Assembly: GCA_964036665.1 (NCBI GenBank)
Contig: OZ038526.1
Location: forward strand, 29,822,001-29,886,000
Direction of reading: 5' to 3'
DNA length: 64,000 nt
Source: Gordius sp. MW1
Taxonomy: Eukaryota > Nematomorpha > Gordioida > Gordea > Gordiidae
The notes under the pieces: model-generated
Seen by the model: the letters and a program-made list of their open reading frames with translations, nothing else
Told to the model about the DNA's origin: nothing
Database searches by the model: none
Translations under genes and position numbers: made by a program
In this document: in pieces, positions 1 through 11,280 of the stretch
Numbering within the stretch: the stretch's first letter is position 1
How the letters are laid out: each line of letters starts with the position of its first letter

Positions 1-473
1 ATTTAAAATAAGAATCTTAATTGAATTATTGTAATAAAATTCTTTTAGTTTATGCATATAATTTATTTATTTTGAAATCTAATTTAATCAGCTCCTTAAA
101 AAAATTTACCTAAGCTGTTTTAATCATAAGAACTGACAAAACAAACTTACGCCAAAACTTTAAAATAGCCGACATCACATTAACTTTTCGCAAATTTAAA
201 AGCTCTCACACATATAGATAAGTGGCATTTGCGGTAATGGTTTTCATGGTAGAGCTTGAAATCGAAAAATACGATATTTCATAACCATTATTAGATTTCG
301 ATTTTAATATCTCCTAAGGGATTTAATGAGTTGTCTTATTTTACCTAAAAACAATACCCACTGCATAGAGTAATTAAACAACCAAAATTTATAAGACCAT
401 TAAAATCATAAATGTATAGCATGGTGTTTTGAGCATATGTAAAATTTGAAATATACTCATTATAAAAACATAG

Positions 474-608
474 GACCTTGCACATATAAATTCGGGTCGG
501 TATCATCTTGCGAAGATCGCACTTACACTTTCTTTCAAACATACAATTTAAGCCAAGGGGAAAGCCGTATTTGTCCTTTGATCAAAATAAAAGATAATCT
601 CTGTAAAG
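474..608 (+). CDS. Internal exon: pleiotrophin/midkine-like domain, first visible
   Basis: Internal exon of a secreted heparin-binding growth-factor-like protein of the pleiotrophin/midkine (PTN/MK) family; known members bind heparan sulfate and cell-surface receptors outside the cell. The 135-nt exon is bounded by an acceptor (…acatag) and a donor (gtaaat at 609) and is phase 1 at both ends. It encodes one module starting GPCTYKFGSVSSC, with cysteine spacing C-x9-C-x20-C-x9-C and the family-like YKFGS-x-S-x-C signature. It matches two further modules at 12357 and 13578 in size, phase and cysteine order, so I read the three as one gene. Signal peptide and earlier exons must lie left of the window. 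The W usually found in the W-S/G-x-C motif is V here. The family call comes from the motif pattern; the exon borders are my prediction. Confidence 0.72.
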
Positions 609-1938
609 GTAAATTTTTTGAATATTGGCATAATACTTATTCTTACAATTTAAAAATATGTTTTTTTGTATCGCCAAAATACTAAACCATAAATAAGATT
701 TATCATAAGTTTGCGATGATGATTAACTTTTCGCCTTAAAATAATTTAATACTATGAAATAATTTAACGATAACAGCACGATTATTGTAATATAAATTTT
801 TGTGGTTTAATTAAGAGGTTTACTATAATATTAAGTGTTTGTAAATTTGAAACATGGTGTTTAATGTTGCTAAAAGCTTTAGATTCATCATTTTTTTCAA
901 GTTTTACACGTTTTCGAAACTGTTATCAAGATATGATAATATTAGTTTATTCATATGGAAAATTTATAATTTATTGAATGCGTTATAGCAATATATTATA
1001 AAAGCATGAACGGACACTGGGGACGAGTGATTATCTCTAAAGCTTCAAGCATTATGAATCATTATATTAATAGAATGTGGTTTAAATTATTGCTATTAAA
1101 TAAAGGGCTACGGCTATATAAAATATTATTATTAAATAGATCAAATCTGAAATGTTAATATTATTCTTATATTATAATTTTGTGTTTAGTTAATATTATA
1201 TCGGAAGGTCCTCCTAATAAAATTTTGAGAAAAATAACCAACAATTATCTCTTAAGGTTTAAAGACGGTTCAAGTTAATATCAAATAGATTCGAGATAGT
1301 ATATATTAACCTCAAGTTCTCGCCCATTTATAAACTGCTAAAAGAAATATTATTGTTAGAGGCAAATGTAAAAAAAAAATTATATGGTCATATAGATAAG
1401 TTATTTTTGATGGCTTAGAAAAGGTCGCTCATTTATTGCATATAGATTGCCTCATAACTTTTAGCGCAATGATAATCTTAAGATATTATATGAATAAAAC
1501 TCGTGAACGTCTTTTGAATTAATATGCATAAATAAAAAGTATTGAATTATTCATCTTTTTATAGACGACATTAGAATAAAAGCATGAAAATTATATCCTT
1601 TATAGGCGAAAGGAGATTTTTGATTAGATAGGGGCTAGCAACAATGATGGTGGCAAAAAATTAACAGTATTGATCTAATATAGATTATTTGAATAGAAGG
1701 GGAGAATTGACATTCCCTGCCTATGCCCATGTTATTCTCGATTAGAAAACGATACATAACATCCTAAAACTATACTATTAATTGATTTAGGGGAAGATAG
1801 CAACATCATTTACATTTTAACTCATTTACATCAAAGTGTGATTGTGGCAAAGCTAGATGCTCGCTAGGAATTTTAGGCTTAATATAAAAAATTTTAATTG
1901 TAGCTTTAATTAAAGCCACAGCAGGACAAATTAAAGTA
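609..1938 (+). other. Intron sequence, nothing recognised
   Basis: First part of the 11.7-kb intron between midkine-like modules one and two. It is AT-rich with frequent stops in all frames, and I see no exon, repeat ends or RNA gene in it. Bases 1-473 are the upstream intron and are equally featureless. Confidence 0.5.
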
Positions 1939-2195
1939 TCGGGAAGTAAATACCAAATTATAAAGTAACAAACACTTTATTATATATCCAATAAATGTCA
2001 AAAGTTTGCGAGAAAAGTAAGTAGTAAAGAAGTGTTTTACACGTTTTTATATAATCGCGAATTAATTTAAATACATTAAACAATTAACATTTAGTGGTGA
2101 ATCCGCGATGATTGGTCAATTAACGTCGCGAAGTATTAAGGTAATGTAAATGAGTCAATTAAGTTTTAAAGTAGACATAAGTAATATGCCGCGAG

Positions 2196-4787
2196 TAGTG
2201 GTGGGAAAAACCTTAGGTGGGGCGGACCCGAGGTTCGCCCAAGGTCAGGTTTAGGTTAGGTTGTTTGAAAACCTCGAGGTTTTAAACCAATCTAACCTAA
2301 AACATTTTAGGCTTAGCATGGGTTTTGCATCCACCTAAGGGTTCCCCAACGTCCCAAACTAAAATTTTGGGGCAAGATTCAAACTCTAGCCCAAAACATT
2401 AGGTCGGAACGAAATGCATAACCCCGAGAAATCCATTCATAAGGTATGGTTTTTATATCCTAATATTTCGGCTGAATGACGGTCACTAAGTAATTTTATA
2501 AAATAAATTCTTAATTATCATTTGTTTTGATTTAAAAAATAAATTAAAATAATATTGTATCCTAATATCAATTTATAAAATAAGAATATCAAATAAATAC
2601 TCTACTATATTGTAGTAATAAATGTAAATGTATTATTTCGGTTTTGGCCATCTGTAAACGATTTTAATTTAGATTAATACATTATATCCTTTTACCACGC
2701 ATGTAGTAGTAGCACAGTACCATATAACTCCCCCCCCCTTCTCTTTCCCTTCTCACATAACCCAGCTTATAATGCGAGCATGGGGATACCCTTGCTCCAA
2801 AATATTCACACTCAAAGAGCAAGGCTAGTCGCCTTGCTCCAATCCTGCTCTACTCCGGGCCATCCCTGTTCCCAACCCCGTTCCACCCCGCTCCAACCCC
2901 ACATAACCCAAATAATATTTTGTATGGGAGGCGATGCGCTACTATGCTATGACGCATATGCATATGCTTAAGTTTAGAGAGGGAGGGAGGGGTAGGGGAT
3001 AGTTATTGTTAATAAATATGGTGCGTGCTGTGCAGGCTGTGTGCACCGATTTTAATTACACATCTATAAGTAAAAATGGATGTTTGCTAATTTAGATTTT
3101 ACCTGAAGATTTTCCCTTAAAATTTAAAGCAACAAAATCAATCAAAAAAACATTAATAATAATTATTAACACTCCGTCGGTCGGGTGAGGTCATAATGAC
3201 CCCAAGCCGTTTAAAAACGCTGTACAAAAAAAATTAGTAAATATTACAATTTCATTTTATCAGTAGCTTAACAAAATTTACCCTAGAATATCTCTGCAAA
3301 ATTTGGCTAGTTTTTATCCAATAGTTTTTAAGATACAGCGTGTTTTAGATGCCCGGGGTCTTCCACGACCCCACCTTCCATAATATGAACAAAAAAAATT
3401 TTAAACATTTTTTTTTGAAATTTATTATTAAAACCCACGTAAACCCATTTGTGAAAATATTTTGTATACATTTCTTTTTATTGGAAATATTCAAATTTTA
3501 AACTCTAATTTTCGCATGTTAATTTTTCCTCGTGGTAATTCAAAGTGCTTATTTGTGTGATTTTTATTGCATTTTTTGATTTTTTAATAAGTCTAATATT
3601 AAAAAGTGCAATTTTTTATAGTTCATCGTCTGAAGATGGTATATGAACATAACAGTTATCCATTTTATTCTTGCAAATTTTGACAAGTTTATATTATAAA
3701 ATATGGAAGTTATAGCTATTTAAAGTTTGGGGTAATTATAACCCCAAATACCATCCGTGTCAGCATTTTTTACCCCTACGAAGTGTTAAAACAATTTTAA
3801 CACAACTTTTACATTTACGGATCCTTTTTTACTTATATAGATGTGTAATTAAAATCGGTGCACACTGCCTGCACAGCACGCACCATATTTATTAACAATA
3901 ACTATCTTCTACCCCTCCCTCCCTCTCTTAACTACTGCATACATAGCATATGCATAGCTTCTAGCAAGCGCGCACTATCCCCTACCCCTCCCTCCCTCTC
4001 TAAACTTATGCATATGCGTCATAGCATAGTAGCGCATCGCCTCCCATACAAAATTATATTTGGGTTATGTGGGGTTGGAGCGGGGTGGAACGGGATTGGG
4101 AACAGGGATGGCCCGGAGTAGAAAAGGGTTGGAGCAAGGCGCTCTTTGGGTGTGAATATTTTGGAGCAAAAGTATCCCCATGCTCGCATTATAAGCTGGG
4201 TTGTGTGAGAAGGGAAAGAGAAGGGGGGGGGGGGTTATATGGTGCTGTGCTACTACTACATGCGTGGTAAAAGGATATAATGTGTTAATCTAAATTAAAA
4301 TCGTTTACAGATGGCCAAAACCGAAATAATACATTTACAATTATTATTACAATATAGTAGAAGTAGAGTATTTATTTGATATTATTATTTTATATATTAA
4401 TATTAGGATACAATATTATTTTAATTTATTTTTTAAATCAAAACAAATGATAATTAAGAATTTATGTTATAAAATTGCTTAGTGACCGTCATTCAGCCGA
4501 AATATTAGGATGTAAAAACCATACCGTATGAATGGAAACCCCAAGGTGACCTGACCTTGGGGTTTCTCGGGGTTTTGCATTTCGTTCCGACCTAATGTTT
4601 TGGGCTAGAGTTTGAATCTTGCCCCAAAATTTTAATTTAATACGTTGGGGAACCCGTAGGTGGATGTAAAACTCATGCAAAGCCTTAAAGGTTTTAGGTT
4701 AGGTTGGTTTAAACCTCGAGGTTTTAAAACAACCTAACCTAAAACCTCAGGCTTGGGTTTACAAAAACCCGGGTTTTCCCATCACTA
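2196..4787. mobile_element. Palindromic (foldback) non-autonomous hAT element
   Basis: Inserted in the 3' LTR with perfect 8-bp duplications GCCGCGAG (2188-2195, 4788-4795). The ends TAGTGGTGGGAAAA and TTTTCCCATCACTA fit hAT termini (TAGNG type). The two halves are inverted copies of each other: arms 2196 to about 3082 and about 3818 to 4787, so the element is a near-complete 0.9-kb hairpin. The loop holds a second insertion with TTAA ends (3170-3785). No transposase is visible. A half copy of the same family lies at about 27836-28744. Confidence 0.88.
3170..3785. mobile_element. piggyBac-like MITE in the loop of the palindromic hAT
   Basis: Flanked by TTAA on both sides (3166-3169, 3786-3789). 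The short terminal inverted repeats begin CACTCCGTCGG and CACTTCGTAGG. TTAA duplication is the signature of piggyBac elements. Subterminal motifs GGTCAT..TGACC and GGGGT..ACCCC are internally palindromic. No transposase is present. Confidence 0.6.
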
Positions 4788-4856
4788 GCCGCGAGCAATC
4801 AATTAAATAGTCATGGATGCAACAAATATTCCGCTGGGTAAAAACGGAGTTCATAC

Positions 4857-5962
4857 TAGAGACCTGCAACGGGCCTATTTTGCTTGGTCGGCCCGCCCGC
4901 TTCAAAAATTTTTAGGCCCGGGCCCGGCCCTGGCCCGCTGAAAAAAAAAGTTAGGCCCGGGCCCGGCCCTAAACATTTTTCGCAAAACCCAGGCCCTGCC
5001 CGGGCCCGTAGAAATTTTTTTTTTTGCAAATTTTTAAACGATTGTTATTTTTTTATTAAAAAGTAAATTCAATATTCAGTAATATATGTTAAAAACATCA
5101 ATAATAATCACGTAAAAACAATAAATCGTTAATTATTTCCGGTCTTAATCGGGTTCTTCTCTCTTCTATTAAGCGACCAGCCGTTAGGAAATTTCGTTCA
5201 CTAGTGGCACTTGTAGCCGGGATACTTAAAACCATAAATGCCAAATAAGATAATTTTGGGTACCTAATTAAAGGTTATATTGATTTTACTTTATTTAATT
5301 AACTTCTTTGCCTTTCCACCATTTTATAAAATCGAAGCCTTCAGGATTCACACATTCCCCAAGATATGGTGAAGTTCATTGGTTGCTGAAGGCTGAATAT
5401 CATGGTCTTCCCATTCCGAAAATACATATTTCTCTTTATTGGCTAGAAGAATATAGGTTGTCATAAAACTGAGAAATCTTACCTTCAGATACACTACTGT
5501 CAGGTTGACAATCCCTGGTAGGATTAACTGATTGTTTAAAATCTTCCCGTTCTATAAGATTTTTAATTTCTTCATAGGTTTCATTTCTCTCTCGAGGAGT
5601 AGCATTACCATGTTTTTAAATATAGGGTGAAGTGAAAAAGGAAAAGTAAGTGTGTTAGTGTTGCGTATTAGGACACAAAAAAAATAAATTTAAATTAATA
5701 AAAAAACAGTTTAAATATAAGACGTTTGTCTTTGTTTAAGATGTAATTATTTTAAAGTATTTCTACACAAATAAAAAATTAACTATTTTGCAACGAGCTT
5801 TTAACGGGCCTAGCTAAATCTAAGCCCGGCCCGCTTGATTTGTCGGCCCGCCCAAGCCCGGACCGCTTGATTTGTCTGCCCGCCTAAGCCCGGCCCGTTG
5901 TTTTTTTTAAAGTCTAAAGCCCGCCCATACCCGGCCCGCGGGCCGGGCCGTGCAGGTCTCTA
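4857..5962 (-). mobile_element. Internally deleted hAT element
   Basis: Perfect 8-bp duplication GTTCATAC (4849-4856, 5963-5970). Terminal repeats TAGAGACCTGCA and TGCAGGTCTCTA are followed by GGCCCG-rich subterminal repeats at both ends. It sits in the LTR-proximal 3' part of the gypsy element. The interior keeps the end of a hAT transposase on the minus strand. Confidence 0.9.
5098..5345 (-). pseudogene. hAT transposase C-terminal (dimerisation) remnant
   Basis: Minus strand encodes F-D-F-I-K-W-W near 5315-5340, an interruption, then Y-P-K-L-S-Y-L-A. Next comes S-A-T-S-E-R-N-F-L-T-A-G-R-L-I, then R-T-R-L-R-P-E-I-I-N-D-L-L-F-L, and a stop near 5098. This is the hAT dimerisation domain (x-S-x-x-SER-x-FS/L-x-AG). 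The break between the two pieces may be a small intron or a deletion. The catalytic DDE part is gone, so the element is non-autonomous. Confidence 0.85.
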
Positions 5963-6073
5963 GTTCATACAAAATTAACAAATTTTTTGGGCCAATGAAC
6001 TTGTCGACCAGACTTGGTAATGGTTGGGTTAAGAAGTGGTGCGCTAGGTTTTGTAGAAGAAACAATGGTAGGT

Positions 6074-7331
6074 TTAAATTTTGGTTCGGTGAGTGATTGT
6101 TTGTTTTGGGTGAATTTGGGTCAACTGAGAATTCGGGTTATCAACCTTAGGCTCGAGGAAAGCTGGCTTTAATCGATCAATCGAGACAGTGTCCCTCCCA
6201 TTGTGGTCTATGATAAAAAATTTAGTATGCTTTTCAATCACTTTGAAAGGTCCTTCATAGGGGGGAACCAAGGCTTTGCGTAGCCGGTCAGTCCTAACAA
6301 AAACATGGGTCGATGTAAATAGATTTTCGAAAATTTGTTTTTTTTATGTTCGATGGTTTGGAAGGTGTAAATCGTACATCATCGAACTGCTGTCGAAGGC
6401 GTTGGATGTAATCGGCGGCGTTTATGTCGCAATCCGACGGTTGTAACAAATCTCCTGAAGTACCGTATACCAGCTCAGCGCTTAAACAGGCGAGGTCTTC
6501 CTTTGCGGTGTTGCGAATTTCTAGAAGTACAAGGGGAATTAGGTCGGACCAACGGGTAACGTCACATTTTGTCATGATTGAACTTTTGAGCTGTCGGTGA
6601 AATCGATCTACCGTCCTATTGGCTTGTGGATGGTAAGCTGTCGTTGTGATATGGTGATAACCTAGTAAAATAGATAATTGTTTAAAAAGAGTCGATTGGA
6701 ATTGCGGTCCCCGGTCCGTGGTTAATGTCGCTGGAACACCAAAGTTGGCTATCCAGTGTGTCAAAAATGTGCGTGCAACGGTTTCGGCTGTTGCGTCATT
6801 AATGGGAATTGCAATATGCCATCGGGTGAAACGATCAACGGCAGTAAAAATGTAAATGTGGCCGTTAGAAGGTGGTAAGGATCCGACGAGATCTACATGT
6901 ACGTGGCTAAACCTTGCGTCTGGTTCAGCGAACGTGCCTGGGGTGGATATTACGTGTCTATTTACCTTGCATTTTTGACATGCAATGCATTGCTTTGTCC
7001 AATCGCGTACATCTTTGTTCATTCCCGGCCAGACAAAACGTTGGGCGATTAATTTAAGTGTTGGGCGTAAGGCTGGGTGAGAAAGACCATGTAGTTGATT
7101 GAAAACTATGCGTCAAAACGTTCTAGGTACTAAAGGTCTCGAAGTCGATGTATCGCACGTAATAGTTAAATTTGTACCTGGAATTAAGCGTTGTTCCAGT
7201 TTAAGGCTTTCGAGCTCTTCTAGTTGATATTGCTCTTGTTTTTGTGTCATGGCGATTCTTTCTATGAGTGATGTGTTTGGTTGTTGAATGGAGTTTGGTT
7301 GTTGTATGGAATCGATATCGATTCGGGACAA
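6074..7331 (-). pseudogene. Integrase remnant with GPF-type C-terminal module
   Basis: Integrase joins the cDNA to the host chromosome. The minus strand shows the zinc-binding end C-I-A-C-Q-K-C-K and the core with D-L-V-G-S-L-P, the second D in T-D-R-G-P-Q-F and the E-region near H-P-Q-A-N. The C-terminal module P-Y-E-G-P-F-K-V-I-E (about 6240-6265) is the GPY/F fold found in Ty3/gypsy integrases. A frameshift lies around 6275-6300. I see no chromodomain. Confidence 0.85.
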
Positions 7332-7381
7332 AGTGTCTGCTACTATATTCGCCTTACCTTTAATAAACTGTATATCTGAAG

Positions 7382-9425
7382 TTAATGGGAGATATAGTCG
7401 TATTGTCGTATTTCGCGCGGCGAGTATTTATCGGATTTAGAAGTGAGAGCGTAAGTTAACGGTTTGTGATCAGTAAAAATTGTAAAGTCGCGACCTTCTA
7501 AAATGTGTTGGTGTTTAATTGAAAGATAAATTGCTTGCAGTTCTCTCCTGAATGTACTATATCGAGTTTGTGTTTTGCTCAATTTAAGGGCGAAAAAGAA
7601 TAAAGGACTGATTTGTCCTTTAACGATCTGATGTAAAACGGCTCCAATGGCAGAGTTTGACGCGTTGGTTGTAATAGAGATGTTGACACCATCCACTAAA
7701 TGAATAAGAGTCGAGATTTCATCGAGCATTATTTTAATCTTGTGGAATGCGCCGTGTGCGCTCTGCGTCATGTCCAATGGTCCTTTTGTGTCGTTGAGGA
7801 GATCAGTCAGTGGCTGTAGAAGGAGTGCACAGTTGGGTATAAAACGCCTGTAAAAATTTACCATTCCCACGAAACGACTTAGTTGTGTCATAGTGGTCGG
7901 GGTGGCAAAACTCTTGGTGGCCGAGATCTTCTCCGGTATTGGCGTTAAACCTTGTGGGGAAACTTTATGTCCTAGGAAATCCAGAGAAGAACATCCCCAT
8001 CGGCACTTGTCCAGGCTAATTTTTATAACAAAATCTCTTAATCGTGTAAAAACCTGACGTAAGTGGACTAAATGTTCACTAGTTGATGTAGTAGCGATTA
8101 AAATATCGTCCAAATATGCAAAGGTAAAATGGAGACCACGGAGAGCTTGGTCAATGAAGCGTTGTAATGTTTGAGCAGCATTTCGTAAACCAAAGGCATT
8201 CGCAAAAATTCATAAAGACCAAAAGGTGTAGTTATTGCAATCTTTGCAATGTCTTCCAAGGCTACGGGTATTTGATGGTAAGCTCTGACTAGATCTATTT
8301 TTGTATAGATGGTTGTAGAGTCCTGCATGGGCCGGTTTTTACCGGCCCAGCCCAACCCAACCCATGTTCAGGTCGACCCAGCCCAACCCAGCCCATGCTC
8401 ACAAACTTTTTTTAAGCCCAGCCCATGCCTAACAAAACCCAGCCCAGCCCATCTTAAATATTTTTTCTTCCTAAATTTAATTCACACTTTACAATAAGTA
8501 TATTATTGTCATTTTTAGCACAAGCATGCCTCTTTAAATGACTTGTACCTAAAAAAAAGTTTATATTAAAATAGATATTGGATTTAATAGTCAATCTTGT
8601 TTAACCTATTTTGACGTTATGACTATAGATAGCATTACAGAGCCTGCATTTAACTTTTCCTGTTGGTTTGTTGTTATCTCCTACTTCCAACATAAATACT
8701 TTCCATATATTTGAGGTGCTTTCATTGTCGTTATCAATATATTTCAAAGTTGGCTGTTTTAATATGTTAATAGAATAAAATAATTTAGTAAAATGCGAAG
8801 CGACGGATGTTAATTAAAATTTAGAATTGCAAAACTTAATTAGAATTAGAATTAATATATTAATTTTAAAATTAAATTTTTAATATTTAACAATTCTTAG
8901 CCCAGCCCATCAAATTTATTTAGGCCCAACCTAGCCCATTAAAATATATTATTTACTTAACCCAGCCCAGCCCATTAAAATATTTATTTTTCTCGACCCA
9001 GCCCAGCCCAACCCATAATGAGCTGGGCTGGGCGGGTTGATGGGTTTACTGGCCCATGCAGGACTCTAGATGGCTGTGCCGGCTAGGTTCAGCGAGAAAT
9101 CGTGTAGAGGGGTAACAATCCGGTATCGTTAGAACGTTAAGTGCTCGTCTCCACACGGTCGCCAATCTCCTGGAGTTTTTTTCGGAACCTTGTGCAGTGG
9201 AGAACTTCAGGGGCTTTCTGAGGGTTGAATTATGCCGAGTTCGAGCATGTGTGCAAACTCTTGTTTGGCAATCTTTAGCTTAACAGGGTCTAAGCGTCTA
9301 GGTCTGGCATAAACGGGTGGTCCTTGTGTACGTATGTGGTGAACTATTTGGTGGCTTACGCGTGACCTGTAATTTGAAGGGGCATAAATATGGGGAACTC
9401 TTTTAACACATTTTTAAAACATGGT
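7382..9425 (-). pseudogene. Reverse transcriptase and RNase H remnant, split by a hAT MITE
   Basis: Catalyses cDNA synthesis and RNA removal in the retrotransposon cycle. The N-terminal RT part (minus, 9425 to 9080) has A-R-P-R-R-L and D-W-R-P-C-G-D. It is then cut by the MITE 8316-9068 and continues with [21 protein letters not shown] and the catalytic Y-L-D-D at about 8095-8115. RNase H follows with F-T-I-F-T-D-H-K-P-L-T. At least two frameshifts separate the pieces, so no functional enzyme is made from this copy. Confidence 0.85.
8316..9068. mobile_element. hAT MITE with GCCCA repeats, inside RT
   Basis: Terminal repeats TAGAGTCCTGCATGGGCC and its reverse complement are flanked by GATGGTTG (8308-8315) and GATGGCTG (9069-9076), an 8-bp duplication with one mismatch. 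Both subterminal regions are built of CCCAGCCCA/ACCCA repeats. No coding capacity. It interrupts the RT of the CsRn1-like element. Confidence 0.88.
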
Positions 9426-9435
9426 GAATCGATCT

Positions 9436-9790
9436 TTATTGCGAGTGTAAATTATACAAGTTCGAGTCAATATATCGCCCATACTTTAAAGTAGTCTTAG
9501 GGTCTAACAAACATTTACGCCGTATATCAACGAGAAGGTTATAATGATTTAAAAAATCAGCCCCGATGATAGGTGTCTTAACGTCAGCAATTGTAAAAAC
9601 CCATTGAAAACTTCTCCTTAAGCTAAGGTCCAGTTCCATTGATTTCTGGCCATAGGTCAGTATGGAACTTTTATTTGCAGCTTGGAGGAGGATGTGTGAG
9701 GGGGTGAGATAGTGGTTACGCGGGGGTGGTATGACACTGAGTTCCGCGCCAGTATCTATTAAAAAACGAAATTTGGTTGATTTATCTTTA
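9436..9790 (-). pseudogene. Retroviral-type aspartic protease remnant
   Basis: Minus strand encodes a D-T-G-A-E-L-S-V-I-P active-site motif near 9740-9765, followed by G-Q-K-S-M-E-L-D-L and A-D-V-K-T-P-I-I-G-A-D-F-L. The last stretch is the conserved end of CsRn1-type proteases. The first part lies upstream of any in-frame ATG, as expected for a polyprotein domain. The paralogue at 60.55-60.83 kb is very similar. Confidence 0.75.
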
Positions 9791-9806
9791 ATAAAAAACG
9801 ACTAAT

Positions 9807-10006
9807 AGAGTTGTTAAATTGCTAACTTGCGTCAACTCCAACTACCATCTGCTCGAGTTTCTGTTCGGCCCTCGAGCATTTTTATATGCTACTGTTCTGC
9901 CTTGTGCACCGAACAGCCAGCACATATTGTGCTAACGCGCATATTTAGCAACTCAGTTTCCATGCTCGCGTCTGGAGTTGAAGCAAGTTAGCAATTTAAC
10001 AACTCG
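9807..10006. mobile_element. 200-bp hAT-like MITE between Gag and protease
   Basis: Inverted ends GAGTTGTTAAATTGCTAACT of more than 30 bp are flanked by CGACTAAT (9799-9806) and CGACTGAT (10007-10014), 8 bp with one mismatch. It is the fourth TIR element inside the same retrotransposon. Confidence 0.82.
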
Positions 10007-10015
10007 CGACTGATT

Positions 10016-10850
10016 TTATGGCCTGAACCTGGTGTCGCGGATTCTGGCAGGCCAATGGGTTTGACGAGGAAAGCGGGGTATAATTGCAAGGCTGTCGGCA
10101 TTTAGTGGCCTTTTCCTTATATCTTCGATGATACCAACACCAATCTTGGGGAACGTCTGCGCGGGGTTGAAAAGGGGATCGAAATCGCCTAGATGTAGAC
10201 CTACTTCTCGACTAAAAATAATTTTTTTGACTGACCTCATGCCGCAATGTTTCGATGCTCACGCTCAGTTTATTGACCATGTCTCTGAGCGTCTCGATAT
10301 TATTGTTGGATCTATGTGTGGCAGGGACGACGTTAGATATTTGAGGCGTATGGTATGTTTCCGCGATTTATCAGCTGTTTCAGCTAGCTTGACTAAAGTC
10401 TGGTCACTTGCACAGATTGCCAAGATGCTGGCCATGTTATTGTCCAGTTTTTCCAACCACAATTGTTTTAAGACGTCATTCATTTGGCGGTACCCAGGAG
10501 GCTTTTCATGTGTCTATAAAGTTGTGATGGTGTACGATCACCCAATTGCACGTTGGAGAGTAAGTCGTGGAATCGTGCTGAGTCCGACTTTGTCGTGAGG
10601 TCGATGATAGCTGTCCGGAGGTGGTGTACGGAGCCTCAAACGGTAGATTTTCCAAATAATCTTGGATTTCGATTGTGACTTCTTGTGGGAGGCATTCAAT
10701 CACGTATCCAAGTTCTCTACAGATGTTATTCGGCGTATCGTGAAAAGGGCCTCTATTTGGACAAACCATAGGCGGGGATTTATACGATTAAAGGGGGGTA
10801 GTTTAAAAAACATAGCGTTTTCTGATTTAATTTGGGCATCATCTAATTAG
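10016..10850 (-). pseudogene. Gag remnant of CsRn1-like element with CHCC motif
   Basis: Structural Gag protein of the element, now broken by frameshifts. Pieces at about 10265-10769 (minus) match the Gag of the sister copy near 61.2-61.6 kb: both contain L-P-Q-E/N-V and L-W-L-x-K-L. Near the C-terminus, minus-strand 10086-10139 encodes C-W-Y-H, nine residues, then C-x3-C. This is the C-x2-H-x9-C-x3-C knuckle typical of CsRn1-lineage Gag in place of the usual CCHC. A 200-bp MITE sits just downstream in the reading direction (9807-10006). Confidence 0.7.
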
Positions 10851-10869
10851 TTGGTATCCATTTACAAGA

Positions 10870-10975
10870 TTGCGTATAACAAGGGTTGGGTAGAAGGGTG
10901 CTTAACAAGGGTTTGTAGAAGAGTGCGTATAACAAGGGTGGGTTGAAGGGTGCGTATAACAAGGGTGGGTCACCA
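10870..10975 (-). repeat. Tandem repeat in the retrotransposon leader
   Basis: About four imperfect copies, roughly 25-30 nt long, of a unit with GCGTATAACAAGGGTGGGT and GAAGGGT. The last copy runs into the primer binding site, so the array probably grew by slippage in the leader. Confidence 0.7.
10967..10975 (-). other. Primer binding site, tRNA-Trp type
   Basis: Plus strand reads GGGTCACCA, identical to the 3' end of tRNA-Trp including CCA, so the minus strand is complementary to it. It lies 6 nt inside the 5' LTR. tRNA-Trp priming is known for the CsRn1 lineage. Confidence 0.7.
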
Positions 10976-10981
10976 ATATCG

Positions 10982-11275
10982 TCGGGAATTAAATACCAAA
11001 TTATAAAGTAATAAATACTTTACTTTATATCCAATAAATGTCAAACGTTTACGAGAAAAGTAAGTAGTAAAGAAGTGTTTTACACGTCTTTATATAATCG
11101 CAAATTAATTAAAATACATTAAAACAATTAACATTTAGTGGTGAATCCGCGAGCTATATGTGATTGGTCAATTAACGTCGCGAAGTAATAAGGTAATAAA
11201 TGAGTCAATTAAGTTCCAAAGTAGACCTAAGTAATATGCCTCGAGCAATCAATTAAATAGTAATGGATGCAACAA
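10982..11275 (-). repeat. 5' LTR of the CsRn1-like element at 1939-11275
   Basis: Uninterrupted 294-bp LTR; its partner is the split copy at 1939-2195 and 4796-4832. It should hold the element's promoter on the minus strand. It ends at a host duplication AAGTA. Confidence 0.88.
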
Positions 11276-11280
11276 AAGTA

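Larger units (their letters stand above)
1939..4832 (-). repeat. 3' LTR split by a palindromic hAT insertion
   Basis: The LTR reads 1939-2195, then a 2592-bp hAT element with its 8-bp duplication GCCGCGAG, then 4796-4832. Joining the two parts matches 10982-11275 throughout, which proves the order of insertion. Confidence 0.88.
1939..11275 (-). mobile_element. CsRn1-like Ty3/gypsy LTR retrotransposon, full length, carrying four insertions
   Basis: Antisense LTR element in the midkine-like intron. Two 294-bp LTRs (left split: 1939-2195 plus 4796-4832; right 10982-11275) begin TCGGGAA and end GGATGCAACA. They are flanked by the 5-bp duplication AAGTA (1934-1938 and 11276-11280). Next to the right (5') LTR lies GGGTCACCA (10967-10975), the expected complement of a tRNA-Trp primer site. 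Going leftwards the order is Gag with a CHCC motif, protease, RT, RNase H, integrase, as in the CsRn1 lineage of Ty3/gypsy. Four TIR elements are inserted (2196-4787, 4857-5962, 8316-9068, 9807-10006). Without them and their duplications about 4.65 kb remains, a normal size. LTRs differ at roughly 6% by eye and the ORFs are broken, so the copy is old and inactive. Confidence 0.9.

Noticed and set aside
345..542. Minus-strand ORF over the first midkine-like exon
   Set aside because: Overlaps the exon on the other strand; no recognisable domain.
2780..2971. ORFs within the palindromic hAT arms (also 3858-4270 and 27981-28277)
   Set aside because: The same sequence gives ORFs on opposite strands in the inverted arms; no family motif; explained by GC-rich arm sequence.
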